A stretch of DNA of 33,235 nucleotides from Chloroflexota bacterium (GCA_030608465.1 JAUWEC010000006.1:1-33235), one strand, 5' to 3'. Positions 16,653 to 25,222 are shown, numbered from the stretch's first letter. Notes: generated by a model not told the origin, from the letters alone. Numbers and translations are program-made.

Positions 16653-17396
16653 ATGACAGAAGAACCGATCATTTATTGTAAGGATGTCCATAAGTGGTAT
16701 GATGACTTTCATGCTTTGCGTGGCATTGATATGGAAGTTTTCCTGGGAGAGGTGATTGTAATCTTTGGACCATCTGGTTCTGGGAAATCAACCTTTATTC
16801 GTACCATCAATCGCCTGGAAGAACATCAACAAGGGCAAATAATGGTTGATGGAATTGAATTATCTCACGATGTACGCAATATAGAACGCATTCGAATGGA
16901 AACGGGGATGGTATTTCAGCAATTCAACTTATTTCCCCACTTGAGTGTGTTGCAAAATGTCACCTTGGCACCGATTTGGGTCCGAAAATGGCCCAAAGAG
17001 AAAGCAGACAAAGTAGCCATGGAGCTCTTGGAACTTGTAGGAATCCCTGAGCAGGCTCAAAAATTCCCTGGCAATCTTTCCGGGGGACAACAGCAGCGGG
17101 TGGCCATTGCGCGAGCATTAGCAATGCAGCCAAAGATCATGCTCTTTGATGAACCGACATCAGCTCTCGATCCAGAAATGATCAAGGAAGTTCTTGACAC
17201 CATGACTGATCTTGCTGAATCCGGTATGACCATGATTGTAGTTACTCACGAAATGGGTTTTGCCCGGGCAGTAGCAGATCGCTTGTACTTTTTTGATGAA
17301 GGGCTAATTGTAGAAAGTGGTACGCCAGAGGAAATCTACAATAATCCTCAAGAAGAACGTACAAAGTTGTTCTTGTCTCAAATCATACAACATTAA
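16653..17396 (+). CDS. aapP: Amino-acid ABC transporter ATP-binding protein (AapP/GlnQ type)
   Basis: 247 aa, the full family length. Visible motifs are Walker [10 protein letters not shown] (~38-46), the Q-loop in FQQFNLFPH, the ABC signature LSGGQQQR, Walker B IMLFDEP with D-loop SALDP, and the switch His in VVTHEMGFA. It is the cytoplasmic ATPase dimer that powers the AapQM permease. AGGAGA lies about 8 nt before the ATG, 11 nt after aapM. It closes the operon and is followed by a clear terminator. Confidence 0.95.
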   Translation: MTEEPIIYCKDVHKWYDDFHALRGIDMEVFLGEVIVIFGPSGSGKSTFIRTINRLEEHQQGQIMVDGIELSHDVRNIERIRMETGMVFQQFNLFPHLSVLQNVTLAPIWVRKWPKEKADKVAMELLELVGIPEQAQKFPGNLSGGQQQRVAIARALAMQPKIMLFDEPTSALDPEMIKEVLDTMTDLAESGMTMIVVTHEMGFARAVADRLYFFDEGLIVESGTPEEIYNNPQEERTKLFLSQIIQH

Positions 17397-17422
17397 ATTA
17401 GTTTCAATAGAAATCCATTCAG

Positions 17423-17455
17423 CCCTCCTTCTGTTTTGTTTGAGAAGGAGGGTTT
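17423..17455 (+). terminator. Intrinsic terminator at the end of the aap operon
   Basis: CCCTCCTTCT (17423-17432) and AGAAGGAGGG (17443-17452) form a perfect 10-bp stem with a 10-nt loop, followed by TTTGGTTT. It lies 27 nt after the aapP stop and also faces the convergent TauE-like gene. Confidence 0.8.
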
Positions 17456-17494
17456 GGTTTGGGTATCAAATGTGCTGAAAGGGAAGGGATTCGC

Positions 17495-18220
17495 TTAGCG
17501 AATGATTAGAAAAAACCCAATTACAACCAAAAACCCATAGATGATTTTATCGAATTTTCCCTGGGGTATGATCTGGTTTGCTTTTTCACCCAACAAAACC
17601 GCTCCGATGATGATGGGCAAACTATATCCGTACAGGCGAACCACTTGTGAAGTCCACATTCCCGCTAAACCATGGGTGATTAAAATGGCGAAGCCAGTAG
17701 GAAGAAAATATCCCTGCAAGGTAGCCCGGAATTTTTCTTGATCCCAGCGGCGTAATACGCCATAGACAACTACCGGTGGTCCATTTGTGTTATAGGCACC
17801 ACCCAAAATTCCTGCAATGAGACCGGTTAGATAAGCCCATTTTTCATTGAGTAATCTGGGGAGGTTGGGAACAAACAAGTTGTATGATCCAAATCCTATC
17901 AAGAGGATTCCCAAAAGGGATTTTACGAGTAGTTCCGGAGCTGCTTTCAGGAAAAATATTCCGATTGGGATTCCGATCCAGGTTGAAATGACCAGGCGCC
18001 AAGCTGCTTTGATTTCTACTTTTCGCCATGATTTAAGAAGGATCGTGAAGGCGATTGTTGACGCGCCCATCGCTACCAGAGGGGTTGCTACTTGTAAACC
18101 TACTACCATTGCCAGGAGGGGCATTGCGATTAATGCGTCACCAAACCCTAAGGCTGATCGAATAAAAGTGGATAGGAAAAGAATTGACAGTACTAGAAAA
18201 ATTGTTGAAGAAAGTTCCAT
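17495..18220 (-). CDS. TauE/SafE-family membrane exporter
   Basis: 241 aa, the usual length for the family, with about eight membrane segments. The two family repeats carry the motif pair: ALGFGDALIAMPLLA (~23-37) and GILGGAYNTNGPPVVVYG (~137-154). TauE/SafE proteins are linked to export of sulfite, sulfoacetate or other small organosulfur anions, but many have unknown substrates. No sulfur-metabolism gene lies next to it, so the substrate is open. The start at 18220 lacks a strong ribosome-binding site (GAGAC directly before it). It converges on the aap operon and is divergent from the YwiC-like gene. Confidence 0.88.
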   Translation of the reverse strand: MELSSTIFLVLSILFLSTFIRSALGFGDALIAMPLLAMVVGLQVATPLVAMGASTIAFTILLKSWRKVEIKAAWRLVISTWIGIPIGIFFLKAAPELLVKSLLGILLIGFGSYNLFVPNLPRLLNEKWAYLTGLIAGILGGAYNTNGPPVVVYGVLRRWDQEKFRATLQGYFLPTGFAILITHGLAGMWTSQVVRLYGYSLPIIIGAVLLGEKANQIIPQGKFDKIIYGFLVVIGFFLIIR

Positions 18221-18536
18221 GTCTCAAAGAAAGGAGAATTATCTAGTTTTAATAAGTTTGTTAATCCTACCACAAGTATCCCCCCCTGAAAGCGTCACAT
18301 TGTTTGGGAAAATCAGGTAAAGCTAGTTTATTCTGGCTGAAATATTTTTCACTAATATAATCAACTTCTTCCGAGCTTGCCGGGAAGATGACGTTTCAGC
18401 GTCTTTTTCCCTTTAAATGGCAAAGATATTTACCAGCGGCAGGAAGATCCTGGCTGCCTAGTTTCCTTCCCTGATATTTCCTCATGATTTCAGAGTAGGG
18501 CTATAGTATACTTTCTTGACCACTTCCAACATAGTT
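18221..18536. other. Divergent intergenic region (316 bp), no gene seen
   Basis: It lies between the TauE-like (minus) and YwiC-like (plus) genes. On the minus strand TGGTAGGAT is a possible extended -10 for the TauE-like gene. On the plus strand the overlapping TATAGT and TATACT (18502-18512) are possible -10 boxes for the YwiC-like gene. Weak stems occur near 18368-18395, without a convincing terminator form. A plus-strand frame that enters from inside the TauE-like gene is a shadow. Confidence 0.5.
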
Positions 18537-19379
18537 ATGGTGTTAAACCGCATGACTCAATATCAGAAAATATTTCAGCGCCAAATCTTTATCACCAATG
18601 AACACGGATCCTGGGTTTTCCTGCTCAGTCCATTATTAATCGGGCTCTTTGCCGGGCAAAGTTGGTCTTTAGACGCGGCAATTCTTGTTTTGGGTGCGCT
18701 GGTTGGATTTTTAATCCGTCACCCGATTACTATAGCAGTGAAAGTCTTGAGTGGCCGAAGATCGAAAGCAGATCTACGCCCGGCGGGCTGGGCGATACTC
18801 ATTTACAGCCTTGTGGGGGTTTTAATGGTTGGAGGCTTGGTTCTACGTGGATTAAGCTATTTATTGATTCTTGCTGTACCTGGTATCCTGGTGTTTATCT
18901 GGCACCTGTATCTGGTATACAATCGGGCTGAACGTGGAAAGATGGGTATTGAAATTGTAGCCAGTGGTGTCCTGGCACTCACTGCTCCAGCAGGGTACTG
19001 GATCGGTGTTGGTGGGCTTTCTGGGCTGGGCTGGTGGTTGTGGGGATTAACCTGGTTTCAATCAGCCGCATCAATAGTTTATGTTTATTTACAGCTGGCG
19101 CAACGTGAGCAAAAACAGATCCCTTCACTCAAAGACCGCTTCCGGTTGGGTTGGCGGGCTGCACTTTACACAAGTTTTAACCTCCTGGCAGCAATCCTCT
19201 TATCTGGTGCAGGCATTGTTCCGACCTGGATATTTGCTCCTTATCTTATCCAGTGGAGTGAGACATTCCGGGGAATTTATTCTCCAGCTGTAGGGGTTAA
19301 ACCTACGAGAATCGGGATCAGGCAATTGATCATCAGTAGTTTGTTTACCATTCTCTTTATCCTGACTTGGGGGACCTGA
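18537..19379 (+). CDS. YwiC-like family integral membrane protein
   Basis: About 280 aa with eight or so membrane helices. The opening after a short basic stretch is NEHGSWVFLLSPLLIGL, which matches the NxHGxW start of YwiC-like proteins, and RHPITIAVKVLSGRRS and HLYLVYNRAERGK are cytoplasmic loops typical of the group. The family's function is not known; it has been noted near nitrate-respiration genes in Bacillus. The start is uncertain: ATG 18537 or ATG 18552, neither with a clear ribosome-binding site. The in-frame TTG at 18516 is close to the expected transcription start and is less likely. Confidence 0.78.
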   Translation: MVLNRMTQYQKIFQRQIFITNEHGSWVFLLSPLLIGLFAGQSWSLDAAILVLGALVGFLIRHPITIAVKVLSGRRSKADLRPAGWAILIYSLVGVLMVGGLVLRGLSYLLILAVPGILVFIWHLYLVYNRAERGKMGIEIVASGVLALTAPAGYWIGVGGLSGLGWWLWGLTWFQSAASIVYVYLQLAQREQKQIPSLKDRFRLGWRAALYTSFNLLAAILLSGAGIVPTWIFAPYLIQWSETFRGIYSPAVGVKPTRIGIRQLIISSLFTILFILTWGT

Positions 19380-19719
19380 GGTTTTATCCGCAGATTTCGA
19401 TACTCCTCATTTTTTCCAAATCCATTAACTCTCTTTGAGATTAACTTTCCCTGGTTTCCTGAGAATAGAATCCATTCACCTGCTGGATATTGGGTTGAAC
19501 CAGATTTGTTTAACTATTCTGGAGCGGTAGTAAACTCTCTGGTTTTAGCTATCCACGTTTGTTCGTCTTGGTGAGCGTGGATGGATCAGCAAGTTCCGGG
19601 CAAAATTGATTCGGTTATCATTAAGTATTTACCGAATTAATCAAAGGAAGTGATGCCGTAAAACCTACCGGTAAAAGAAATCTGGTATGATGGATGAGAA
19701 ATTATTACAGAGGAACCTG
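19380..19719. other. Intergenic region (340 bp) before the AAC(3)-like gene, no gene seen
   Basis: It contains an AT-rich imperfect stem (TTAACTCTC...GAGATTAA, 19425-19444) that may weakly end the YwiC-like transcript. A second inverted repeat has CTATCCACG (19549-19557) and CGTGGATGG (19576-19584) with one G-T pair, of unknown role. The extended -10 of the next gene is at 19683-19691. No small gene was found. Confidence 0.5.
19683..19691 (+). promoter_or_regulatory. Extended -10 promoter element of the AAC(3)-like gene
   Basis: TGG followed by TATGAT. Initiation would be near 19698, which places the ATGs at 19687 and 19690 upstream of the mRNA and supports 19720 as the true start. Confidence 0.45.
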
Positions 19720-20538
19720 ATGAGTGAATTGGATGTCATAAAAAACACCAAAGATGGACCGGTAACGGTTGATTCGATCAAAAAAGATTTGCTGAACCTT
19801 GGTGTCTTGGAAGGTATGGTGCTGCTGGTTCATTCCTCACTGAGTTCCCTGGGTTGGGTAAGCGGCGGACCGGTGGGGGTTATCCTTGCTCTTGAGGAAG
19901 TGCTCGGTCCGGAAGGCACATTGGTAATGCCCACCCATTCGGGGGATTTAACCGATCCTGAGAAATGGGAAAATCCACCAGTACCTGAGGGATGGAAGGA
20001 AATTATCCGGCAAACCATGCCGGCCTTTGACCCTGACTTTACACCTACCCGCGGGATGGGAAGAATACCGGAAGCTTTCCGGAAACAAGCTGGTGTGCGG
20101 CGGAGTAACCATCCTCATGTCTCTTTCACAGCTAGGGGCAAACAAGCGGAATTCATTACTGAGAATCATGGTCTCCATTTTGGGTTGGGTGAGGATTCCC
20201 CTTTAGCCAGAGTCTATGAACTGGAGGGCTGGATTTTGTTCCTGGGTGTGGGTCATGAAAACAATACCAGCCTGCACCTGGCTGAATATCGGGCTGATTA
20301 TCCAGGTAAAAAAGAAATACAGCAGGGAGCGCCAATCATTCAGAATGGGGTCCGACGCTGGATGAAGTTGAATGAACTGGAAGAAAACAGCAAGGAATTT
20401 GACGAAATAGGCAAAGCCTACCAAAAATCAGGTGGCAAGGTTCTAGCAGGGCAGGTTGGAAATGCCCGCGGGGAGTTGATTCCTCAGCGGAAGTTGGTTG
20501 ATTTTGCGGTGGAGTGGATGAATGAAAACCGTAAGTAA
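19720..20538 (+). CDS. AAC(3)-family aminoglycoside N-acetyltransferase homologue
   Basis: 272 aa, the usual length. Family motifs include LVHSSLSSLGWVSGGP (~33-48), LVMPTHSGDLTDP, the FDPDFTPTRGMGRIPEAFR stretch, RRSNHPHVSFTARG (~127-140) and LFLGVGHENNTSLHLAEYR (~170-188), which lines the acetyl-CoA and catalytic His/Glu site. Relatives acetylate the 3-amino group of 2-deoxystreptamine aminoglycosides with acetyl-CoA, while others (YokD, FrbF) act on different amines, so resistance is not proven. I chose ATG 19720 because AGAGGA at 19709-19714 precedes it; earlier ATGs at 19687 and 19690 lie within a -10 element. It stands alone, with no mobile element or resistance cassette nearby. Confidence 0.88.
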   Translation: MSELDVIKNTKDGPVTVDSIKKDLLNLGVLEGMVLLVHSSLSSLGWVSGGPVGVILALEEVLGPEGTLVMPTHSGDLTDPEKWENPPVPEGWKEIIRQTMPAFDPDFTPTRGMGRIPEAFRKQAGVRRSNHPHVSFTARGKQAEFITENHGLHFGLGEDSPLARVYELEGWILFLGVGHENNTSLHLAEYRADYPGKKEIQQGAPIIQNGVRRWMKLNELEENSKEFDEIGKAYQKSGGKVLAGQVGNARGELIPQRKLVDFAVEWMNENRK

Positions 20539-20654
20539 GCTTACTCTAGCCTGGCTTGTAACCTAATTGGAATCTTCCCGGGTTGGGAATTCGGCACTCA
20601 TGAAATAATTCAGTGTGACTGCTGGATACACATAAGATAAAAGGAAGGACAAAC

Positions 20655-21704
20655 ATGGTTTTTTTGAACTATGTCATATTTAATAATTCAATCCAAAATT
20701 GGTTGATCGCCTTGGGGATCCTAGTGGGGATATTTTTGATATTGACCCTCGTCAAACGGATCATTAAAAACCGATTGATAAACAGGGTTAAAAAGTCAAA
20801 AACCGAGATTGATAATTTCGTCATTCCGGTATTGGAACAAACCCGGTGGTTTTCTTTCCTTGCCCTGGGTCTATATCTTGGCATACTTGTATTGAATATA
20901 CCTACCGAGGTTCGGAAATGGTTGGTATTGGGAAATCAAGTGATCTTTACCCTGCAGCTGGGTTTCTGGGGTACAGGGTCAATCTCATATTATGTCAACC
21001 GGAGTGTTGCAAATAAGGTCAAAGAGGATCATGGCGAGGATGCGACCACTCTGGATGCCCTGGGATTAATCGGAAAAATTCTCTTATGGGTAATCTTATC
21101 TCTGATCATTTTGGATAACTTAAATATAGAAATTAGCAGCCTGGTTGCCAGCCTGGGTATTGGCGGGATCGCGGTTGCGTTGGCGCTTCAGAATATTTTG
21201 GGTGATTTATTCGCTTCTATCTCCATCACGCTGGACAAACCTTTTGTGATTGGTGATTTTGTTGAGGTAGATGATTTTGCAGGTGATGTAGAAGATATTG
21301 GATTAAAGAGCACCCGGATCCGCAGTTTATCTGGAGAGGAATTGATCTTTTCCAATACCGATTTATTGAACAGCCGGATTAGGAACTACAAAAGATTGGA
21401 AAAACGCCGGATCTCATTTTCAATTGGTGTCACCTACGGCACATCTGCGGAGAATCTGAAAAAAATACCGGGGATTGTGAAGGAAATCATTACTCCCTTA
21501 GAAAACGTTAAATTTGATCGAGCTCATTTTAAGTCCATGGGAGATTATTCCCTGAATTTTGCGATTGTATATCATGTTCTTGACCCGGCCTATGCGTCCT
21601 ATTTAGACGTCCAGCAAATCATTAATCTGGAACTGTACCAGCGTTTTGACCAGGAAGGCATCGAGTTTGCCTACCCCACACAAACGGTGATCATAGAGCA
21701 ATGA
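20655..21704 (+). CDS. MscS-family mechanosensitive ion channel
   Basis: 349 aa. Three to four membrane segments come first (~14-33, ~60-84, ~95-113, ~135-153). The pore helix follows at about 160-180 with SLGIGGIAVALALQN, the Gly/Ala-rich MscS pore pattern, and the beta domain begins LDKPFVIGDFVEVDDFAGDVEDIGLKSTRIR. The C-terminal alpha-beta vestibule includes FSIGVTYGTS. The channel opens under membrane tension to release solutes on osmotic downshock. GGAAGGA lies 8 nt before the ATG. It converges with the HAD gene 54 nt downstream and appears monocistronic. Confidence 0.93.
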   Translation: MVFLNYVIFNNSIQNWLIALGILVGIFLILTLVKRIIKNRLINRVKKSKTEIDNFVIPVLEQTRWFSFLALGLYLGILVLNIPTEVRKWLVLGNQVIFTLQLGFWGTGSISYYVNRSVANKVKEDHGEDATTLDALGLIGKILLWVILSLIILDNLNIEISSLVASLGIGGIAVALALQNILGDLFASISITLDKPFVIGDFVEVDDFAGDVEDIGLKSTRIRSLSGEELIFSNTDLLNSRIRNYKRLEKRRISFSIGVTYGTSAENLKKIPGIVKEIITPLENVKFDRAHFKSMGDYSLNFAIVYHVLDPAYASYLDVQQIINLELYQRFDQEGIEFAYPTQTVIIEQ

Positions 21705-21758
21705 GGTGTTTCGGAATGATCCTTGTACCATCCCCCTGGTGGAAAATTGATTGGATGA

Positions 21759-22475
21759 TTACATCTCGGCGATCAGGTTCCCAATATTAATGATCACCTG
21801 ACAGTCTGCATCCGGGAAGGTATTCCTGGGGTCAAATAGAATGGGATAAATCCCGATTGCCTGGGCACCCAGGACATCCGTATAATAATTATCCCCGATA
21901 TAGGCAGTTGTCTCGGGACTGCTCTCCGCCAGATAAAGTGCGTGTTCAAATATGCCTGGAGCGGGCTTCCAGGAATTGACTTCGCCTGCTGTGAAGAAAA
22001 AATCAAAATAAGGAAGAAATCCCAATTCGTTGATTTCTTCCTCAATCGAGCTGGACCGGTTGGACACTAATCCCATAACGTAACCCTTTCCACGGAGAGT
22101 TTTTAAAGTGAGTCTAACATCATCAGGCACCAGCTTTTCCGGTTGGTACCTTTCCTCCAGCTCAGGCTGTATAATAGGAGCAATATCAGCAGCCTGAAGC
22201 TCGGTCAGGCCAGCAGCCCATAATTTTCGCTTAAGATAATGGAACCAGAAATCATCGGTAAAATCACCATACCTCTCCAGATCTTGAGCGACCTCGTATG
22301 AAATTCCCCAGTATTGGTAAACGAACTGCAACGTATCTCTGTGAGCGGTTGCCATTAAAGGAATTTTATGTTCGTCCAGGACAGTGAACAAAAAATCCAG
22401 AGAAGTTGGGTGTTGGTGGGTTAATGTCCCATCCAGGTCAAATAGGAGGGTAGTAATGTGGAGGGGGATGGTCAT
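21759..22475 (-). CDS. HAD-superfamily hydrolase (phosphatase-like)
   Basis: 238 aa. Motif I is LLFDLDGTLT with nucleophile Asp13 and Asp15. Motif II Ser is in GLVSNRSS (~134), motif III Lys in WKPAPGIFEHA (~170), and motif IV in YIGDNYYTDVLGAQAIG (~192-208). An alpha-helical cap of type C1 lies between motifs I and II, as in phosphoglycolate- and pyrimidine-nucleotidase-like members. The substrate cannot be read. The start at 22475 has only a weak upstream site; a TATAAT on the minus strand at 22564-22559 could drive it with a leader of about 75 nt. Confidence 0.88.
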   Translation of the reverse strand: MTIPLHITTLLFDLDGTLTHQHPTSLDFLFTVLDEHKIPLMATAHRDTLQFVYQYWGISYEVAQDLERYGDFTDDFWFHYLKRKLWAAGLTELQAADIAPIIQPELEERYQPEKLVPDDVRLTLKTLRGKGYVMGLVSNRSSSIEEEINELGFLPYFDFFFTAGEVNSWKPAPGIFEHALYLAESSPETTAYIGDNYYTDVLGAQAIGIYPILFDPRNTFPDADCQVIINIGNLIAEM

Positions 22476-22572
22476 TTTTTTACCAGTAGATTCAGCTAGT
22501 ATTCCGACCAGTGGCTATCGACCGTGCGATTAGGTAGAATTACAATATAATATATACGATTATACAATACCA

Positions 22573-22601
22573 TTGACAAATCAAATCAATTCAGATTTTA
22601 T
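22573..22601 (+). promoter_or_regulatory. Promoter of the small Thr/Pro-rich membrane protein gene
   Basis: A perfect TTGACA (22573-22578), 17-nt spacer and TTTTAT (22596-22601, four of six matches). Initiation near 22608 leaves about 40 nt of leader. Confidence 0.5.
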
Positions 22602-22648
22602 CTTTTTAAGAAAAAGACTAAGACCCGGATGTCCTGAAAATTCTATCC

Positions 22649-23050
22649 ATGAGCTATCCAAATTATAAACAAAAGCGTTTGCAAATAATTCTTTTATTAT
22701 TGATCGGAGCAACCCTTCCCTGTTATGGATTAGGGTATGCCTTTGTTAAAATCAAACAGAGGAATGAACCCCAGCGTACCATGCAGTCCACCCGGACTGC
22801 TACATATACGTCAACCCCGATTGTTACTTCTACACCTGGAAAGATTTTCCCAACGAGATATCCCACTTTCACACCAACATTGACAGCGACTATTACACCT
22901 ACAAGAACGCCGTCTCCTATCCCATCAGACACCTCCACACCGAGTTGGACACCGGAGCCTACCGGGACAAATACTCTTACGGTAACCATTGCAGTGACCG
23001 AGCTTCCAACCAATACCTCTGAACCACCACCCACCTCAACAGTGGAATAA
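22649..23050 (+). CDS. Small membrane-anchored Thr/Pro/Ser-rich protein
   Basis: 133 aa with no recognised domain. A basic N-terminus (NYKQKR) is followed by one hydrophobic segment at about 12-36, which includes a Cys but no clear lipobox. From residue ~44 to the end the chain is made of Thr, Pro and Ser with TPT and TPS repeats, a low-complexity stalk likely to stick out from the membrane and perhaps be O-glycosylated. There is no folded domain after the stalk, so it is an anchor-plus-stalk protein alone. No strong ribosome-binding site precedes the ATG. The composition bias is also used in linkers of neighbouring lipoproteins here. The function is unknown. Confidence 0.6.
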   Translation: MSYPNYKQKRLQIILLLLIGATLPCYGLGYAFVKIKQRNEPQRTMQSTRTATYTSTPIVTSTPGKIFPTRYPTFTPTLTATITPTRTPSPIPSDTSTPSWTPEPTGTNTLTVTIAVTELPTNTSEPPPTSTVE

Positions 23051-23077
23051 TTTTATTCAAAAGGTTTTTTTCTTATT

Positions 23078-23105
23078 AATCTAAGGCTATATTTTAGATT
23101 TTATT
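23078..23105 (+). terminator. Weak AT-rich terminator after the Thr/Pro-rich gene
   Basis: AATCTAA (23078-23084) pairs with TTAGATT (23094-23100), followed by TTATTG. The stem is only 7 bp and low in GC, so termination may be poor. Confidence 0.3.
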
Positions 23106-23204
23106 GATCAAAAAGCAATATTGGCAGGTTGTTGTGACTTGAAACGGTTCCCTTGATCAGCTTTATTAAATCCGTATTAGATGAGTTCCCCCTGAGAAAA
23201 AATG

Positions 23205-23213
23205 TGGTTTAAT
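23205..23213 (+). promoter_or_regulatory. Possible extended -10 of the solute-binding lipoprotein gene
   Basis: TGG followed by TTTAAT, about 30 nt before ATG 23244. Initiation near 23220 would exclude the in-frame ATG at 23202. Confidence 0.3.
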
Positions 23214-23243
23214 GGAGTTTCTTTGAAAGAGAAGGAAAATATC

Positions 23244-24581
23244 ATGAAAAAGATAGGAAAATATAGTAAACGGTCGACTTTTATGAAACTCATCTTGGGA
23301 TTAGGTATCCTGGTTCTGCTTTTGATCGGGATAACCTCCTGTAATTTCCCGAATATTCAGGGGTTAATCTCTCCGAACTCCCCTACGGAAATTACCAACG
23401 CTTCCCCGGTTTCACCTACCCCAAAGCCCTCGGCTACTGCCAATGTCCCAGTTCTGCAATCCAAGACCTTGATCCTCTGGGTTCCACCGCAATTTGATCC
23501 TGCCGATGAGTCGACAGCGAGCAATTTGTTCTTATCCCGACTGGATGATTTTACTTCACGCAGACCGCAAACTGAGATCCAGGTACGTGTGAAGGATCTT
23601 TCTGGTGAGTTTGGCTTGCTGGAGATGCTCAGAGCGACCCGGTTAGCAGCGCCCATTATCATGCCGGATCTGGTTGCTTTACCGCGTTCATTAATGGAAC
23701 AGGCGTTTAAGGAGGGATTGGTTTTACCCTTGGCTGAAATCACTGAGGTGATGAATGAAGATGATTGGTTCAGCTACGCCCAGGAATTAGCCCGGGTGGG
23801 AGAACAGATCGCCGGTATTCCCTTTGCCGGGGATGTGATGATTCTGGTTTATAAAGATGACACAGATGAATCCCCCCCGCCCGATTGGGATGCTGTTCTT
23901 GTTGCGCAAAAAGCGCTTGCTTTTCCGGCTTCTGATCCTCAAGGCCTGGTTACATTGGCTTTGTATCAAAGTTTGGGTGGTGAGATTGTAAATTCCGATG
24001 GGGAAATTATCATTGATGAAGAACTATTTTTAGAAGTGCTGACCTATTATCAACAGGCACAGACTGCCAATGTAATGCCCTATTGGCTGACCCAATTTGA
24101 ATCCGATCAGCAGGTCTGGCAGTCTTACCAGGAGCGTCAATCAACCATGGCTGTCACCTGGAGTTCAACCTCCCTGGGCTCAGATTCTCCCAATACTGCT
24201 CTGGTTGCCCTGCCAACAAAAGACAGCAAACCGTTTACCTATGCCGATGGCTGGGTTTGGTGTGTGATTCCATCTGATACCGAGACAGAACAGGTAGCAG
24301 TAGAGTTAGCAGAATTTATCACTGCTGAAACTTATTTATCCACCTGGTCTTTTGAGGGAAGGTATCTTCCCACCAGAACATCTGGGATGGACGCCTGGTC
24401 AGAAATATCCTTTTACTCCACTCTGCAGCAACTTCTGCCCTCGGCTGTCCTGATACCAGATATCGATCTGCTGAATGAGCTGGGACCGGAAATTCGGGAC
24501 GCGGTTGTAGCTGTACTGAAGGATCAGACTGAACCGACTATTGCACTTGCTGACCTGGTGAGAGCTATCCAGGGTCCCTGA
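23244..24581 (+). CDS. Orphan extracellular solute-binding lipoprotein (family 1-like)
   Basis: 445 aa. The lipoprotein signal ends IGITSC with Cys33; a Pro/Ser/Thr linker (SPTPKPSATA) follows. The mature part has the two-lobed pattern of family 1 (sugar-type) binding proteins: LILWVPPQFDP as first strand, IMPDLVALPRSLMEQAFKEGLVLPLAEI, GIPFAGDVMILVYKDD, and the FTYADGWVWCVIP strand near residue 330. No permease or ATPase gene lies within the neighbouring 5 kb, so it either serves a distant transporter or acts alone. The start at 23244 has GAAGGA about 8 nt upstream; the frame opens earlier at 23202, but that would put 14 extra residues before the signal peptide. Confidence 0.82.
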   Translation: MKKIGKYSKRSTFMKLILGLGILVLLLIGITSCNFPNIQGLISPNSPTEITNASPVSPTPKPSATANVPVLQSKTLILWVPPQFDPADESTASNLFLSRLDDFTSRRPQTEIQVRVKDLSGEFGLLEMLRATRLAAPIIMPDLVALPRSLMEQAFKEGLVLPLAEITEVMNEDDWFSYAQELARVGEQIAGIPFAGDVMILVYKDDTDESPPPDWDAVLVAQKALAFPASDPQGLVTLALYQSLGGEIVNSDGEIIIDEELFLEVLTYYQQAQTANVMPYWLTQFESDQQVWQSYQERQSTMAVTWSSTSLGSDSPNTALVALPTKDSKPFTYADGWVWCVIPSDTETEQVAVELAEFITAETYLSTWSFEGRYLPTRTSGMDAWSEISFYSTLQQLLPSAVLIPDIDLLNELGPEIRDAVVAVLKDQTEPTIALADLVRAIQGP

Positions 24582-24654
24582 GATGGATTCCGTAATCGCG
24601 ATTCTAAAGGATTAAATCTTCAAATTCCTCTTTGCAGATAGATGCCTACGGGAA

Positions 24655-24674
24655 TTCAGCGACCTTCAGCGACC
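24655..24674 (+). repeat. Short tandem duplication TTCAGCGACC x2
   Basis: Two exact adjacent copies of a 10-mer in the gap before rplS, with a partial third (TTCC). It lies about 25 nt upstream of the rplS -10 box, where a -35 element would be. It may be chance or a binding site. Confidence 0.5.
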
Positions 24675-24698
24675 TTCCTTCTCAAATCAAACCCCCCG

Positions 24699-24707
24699 TG
24701 TTATAAT
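24699..24707 (+). promoter_or_regulatory. Extended -10 promoter of rplS
   Basis: TGT followed by a perfect TATAAT. Initiation would be near 24714, giving a leader of about 64 nt. No good -35 was seen, which fits an extended -10 promoter. Confidence 0.55.
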
Positions 24708-24777
24708 CACCAGCCGTGTCTGAAGTTGATGTGTGATTTACGAAAAAAAATGAGTTTTACTAAGAAGGATACTTAAG

Positions 24778-25128
24778 ATGGATGACCTGATTAAGGTGTT
24801 GGAAACACCAAAAAACCCCAATATTCCTCAGATCCGCTCCGGGGATACAGTGACCGTGTTTGTTCGGATTAAAGAAGGCGACAATGAACGGATCCAGCAG
24901 TTTAAAGGTATTATTATCCGGACCCACGGCAGCGGAAACAGTGAAAGTTTTACTGTCAGGCGAATTGCCAGTAATAGTATCGGTGTGGAAAGAACCTTCC
25001 TCACCCGATCTCCCATTGTTGAGAAAGTAACCGTGCAGAGCAGTGGATTTACCCGACGGGCCCGGTTGTATTTCCTCCGAGATCGCAGCGGCAAAAAGGC
25101 CAAGCTGCGGCAAAAATTTACCTCCTGA
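24778..25128 (+). CDS. rplS: 50S ribosomal protein L19
   Basis: 116 aa, standard length. Family features are IRSGDTVTVFVRIKEGDNERIQQFKG (here split by short gaps), RTHGSGNSESFTVRRIASNSIGVERTF, and the C-terminal RRARLYFLRDRSGKKAKLRQK. L19 sits at the 30S-50S interface near bridges B6 and B8. AAGGA lies about 9 nt before the ATG. The gene has its own promoter and a strong terminator 24 nt after the stop, so it is monocistronic; the common neighbours rpsP, rimM and trmD are absent. Confidence 0.97.
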   Translation: MDDLIKVLETPKNPNIPQIRSGDTVTVFVRIKEGDNERIQQFKGIIIRTHGSGNSESFTVRRIASNSIGVERTFLTRSPIVEKVTVQSSGFTRRARLYFLRDRSGKKAKLRQKFTS

Positions 25129-25151
25129 TTTATCTATTATAAAAATCCATC

Positions 25152-25182
25152 AGGGTACAGTGATTCCCACTGTACCCTTTTT
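25152..25182 (+). terminator. Intrinsic terminator of rplS
   Basis: AGGGTACAGTG (25152-25162) pairs with CACTGTACCCT (25168-25178), an 11-bp stem with loop ATTCC and a five-T run at 25178-25182. Confidence 0.9.
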
Positions 25183-25222
25183 GGTTTAAAGATAACTTGT
25201 CTGAGAGAGGAATAAACCTGAG

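Noticed and set aside
18368-18405. Terminator-like stems GGAAGA / GACG...CGTC followed by TTTTT
   Set aside because: Stems are only 4-6 bp, and no gene upstream on that strand needs a terminator there.
23244-24581. Part of a complete sugar ABC transporter
   Set aside because: No permease or ATPase gene lies on either side, so only an orphan binding protein can be supported.
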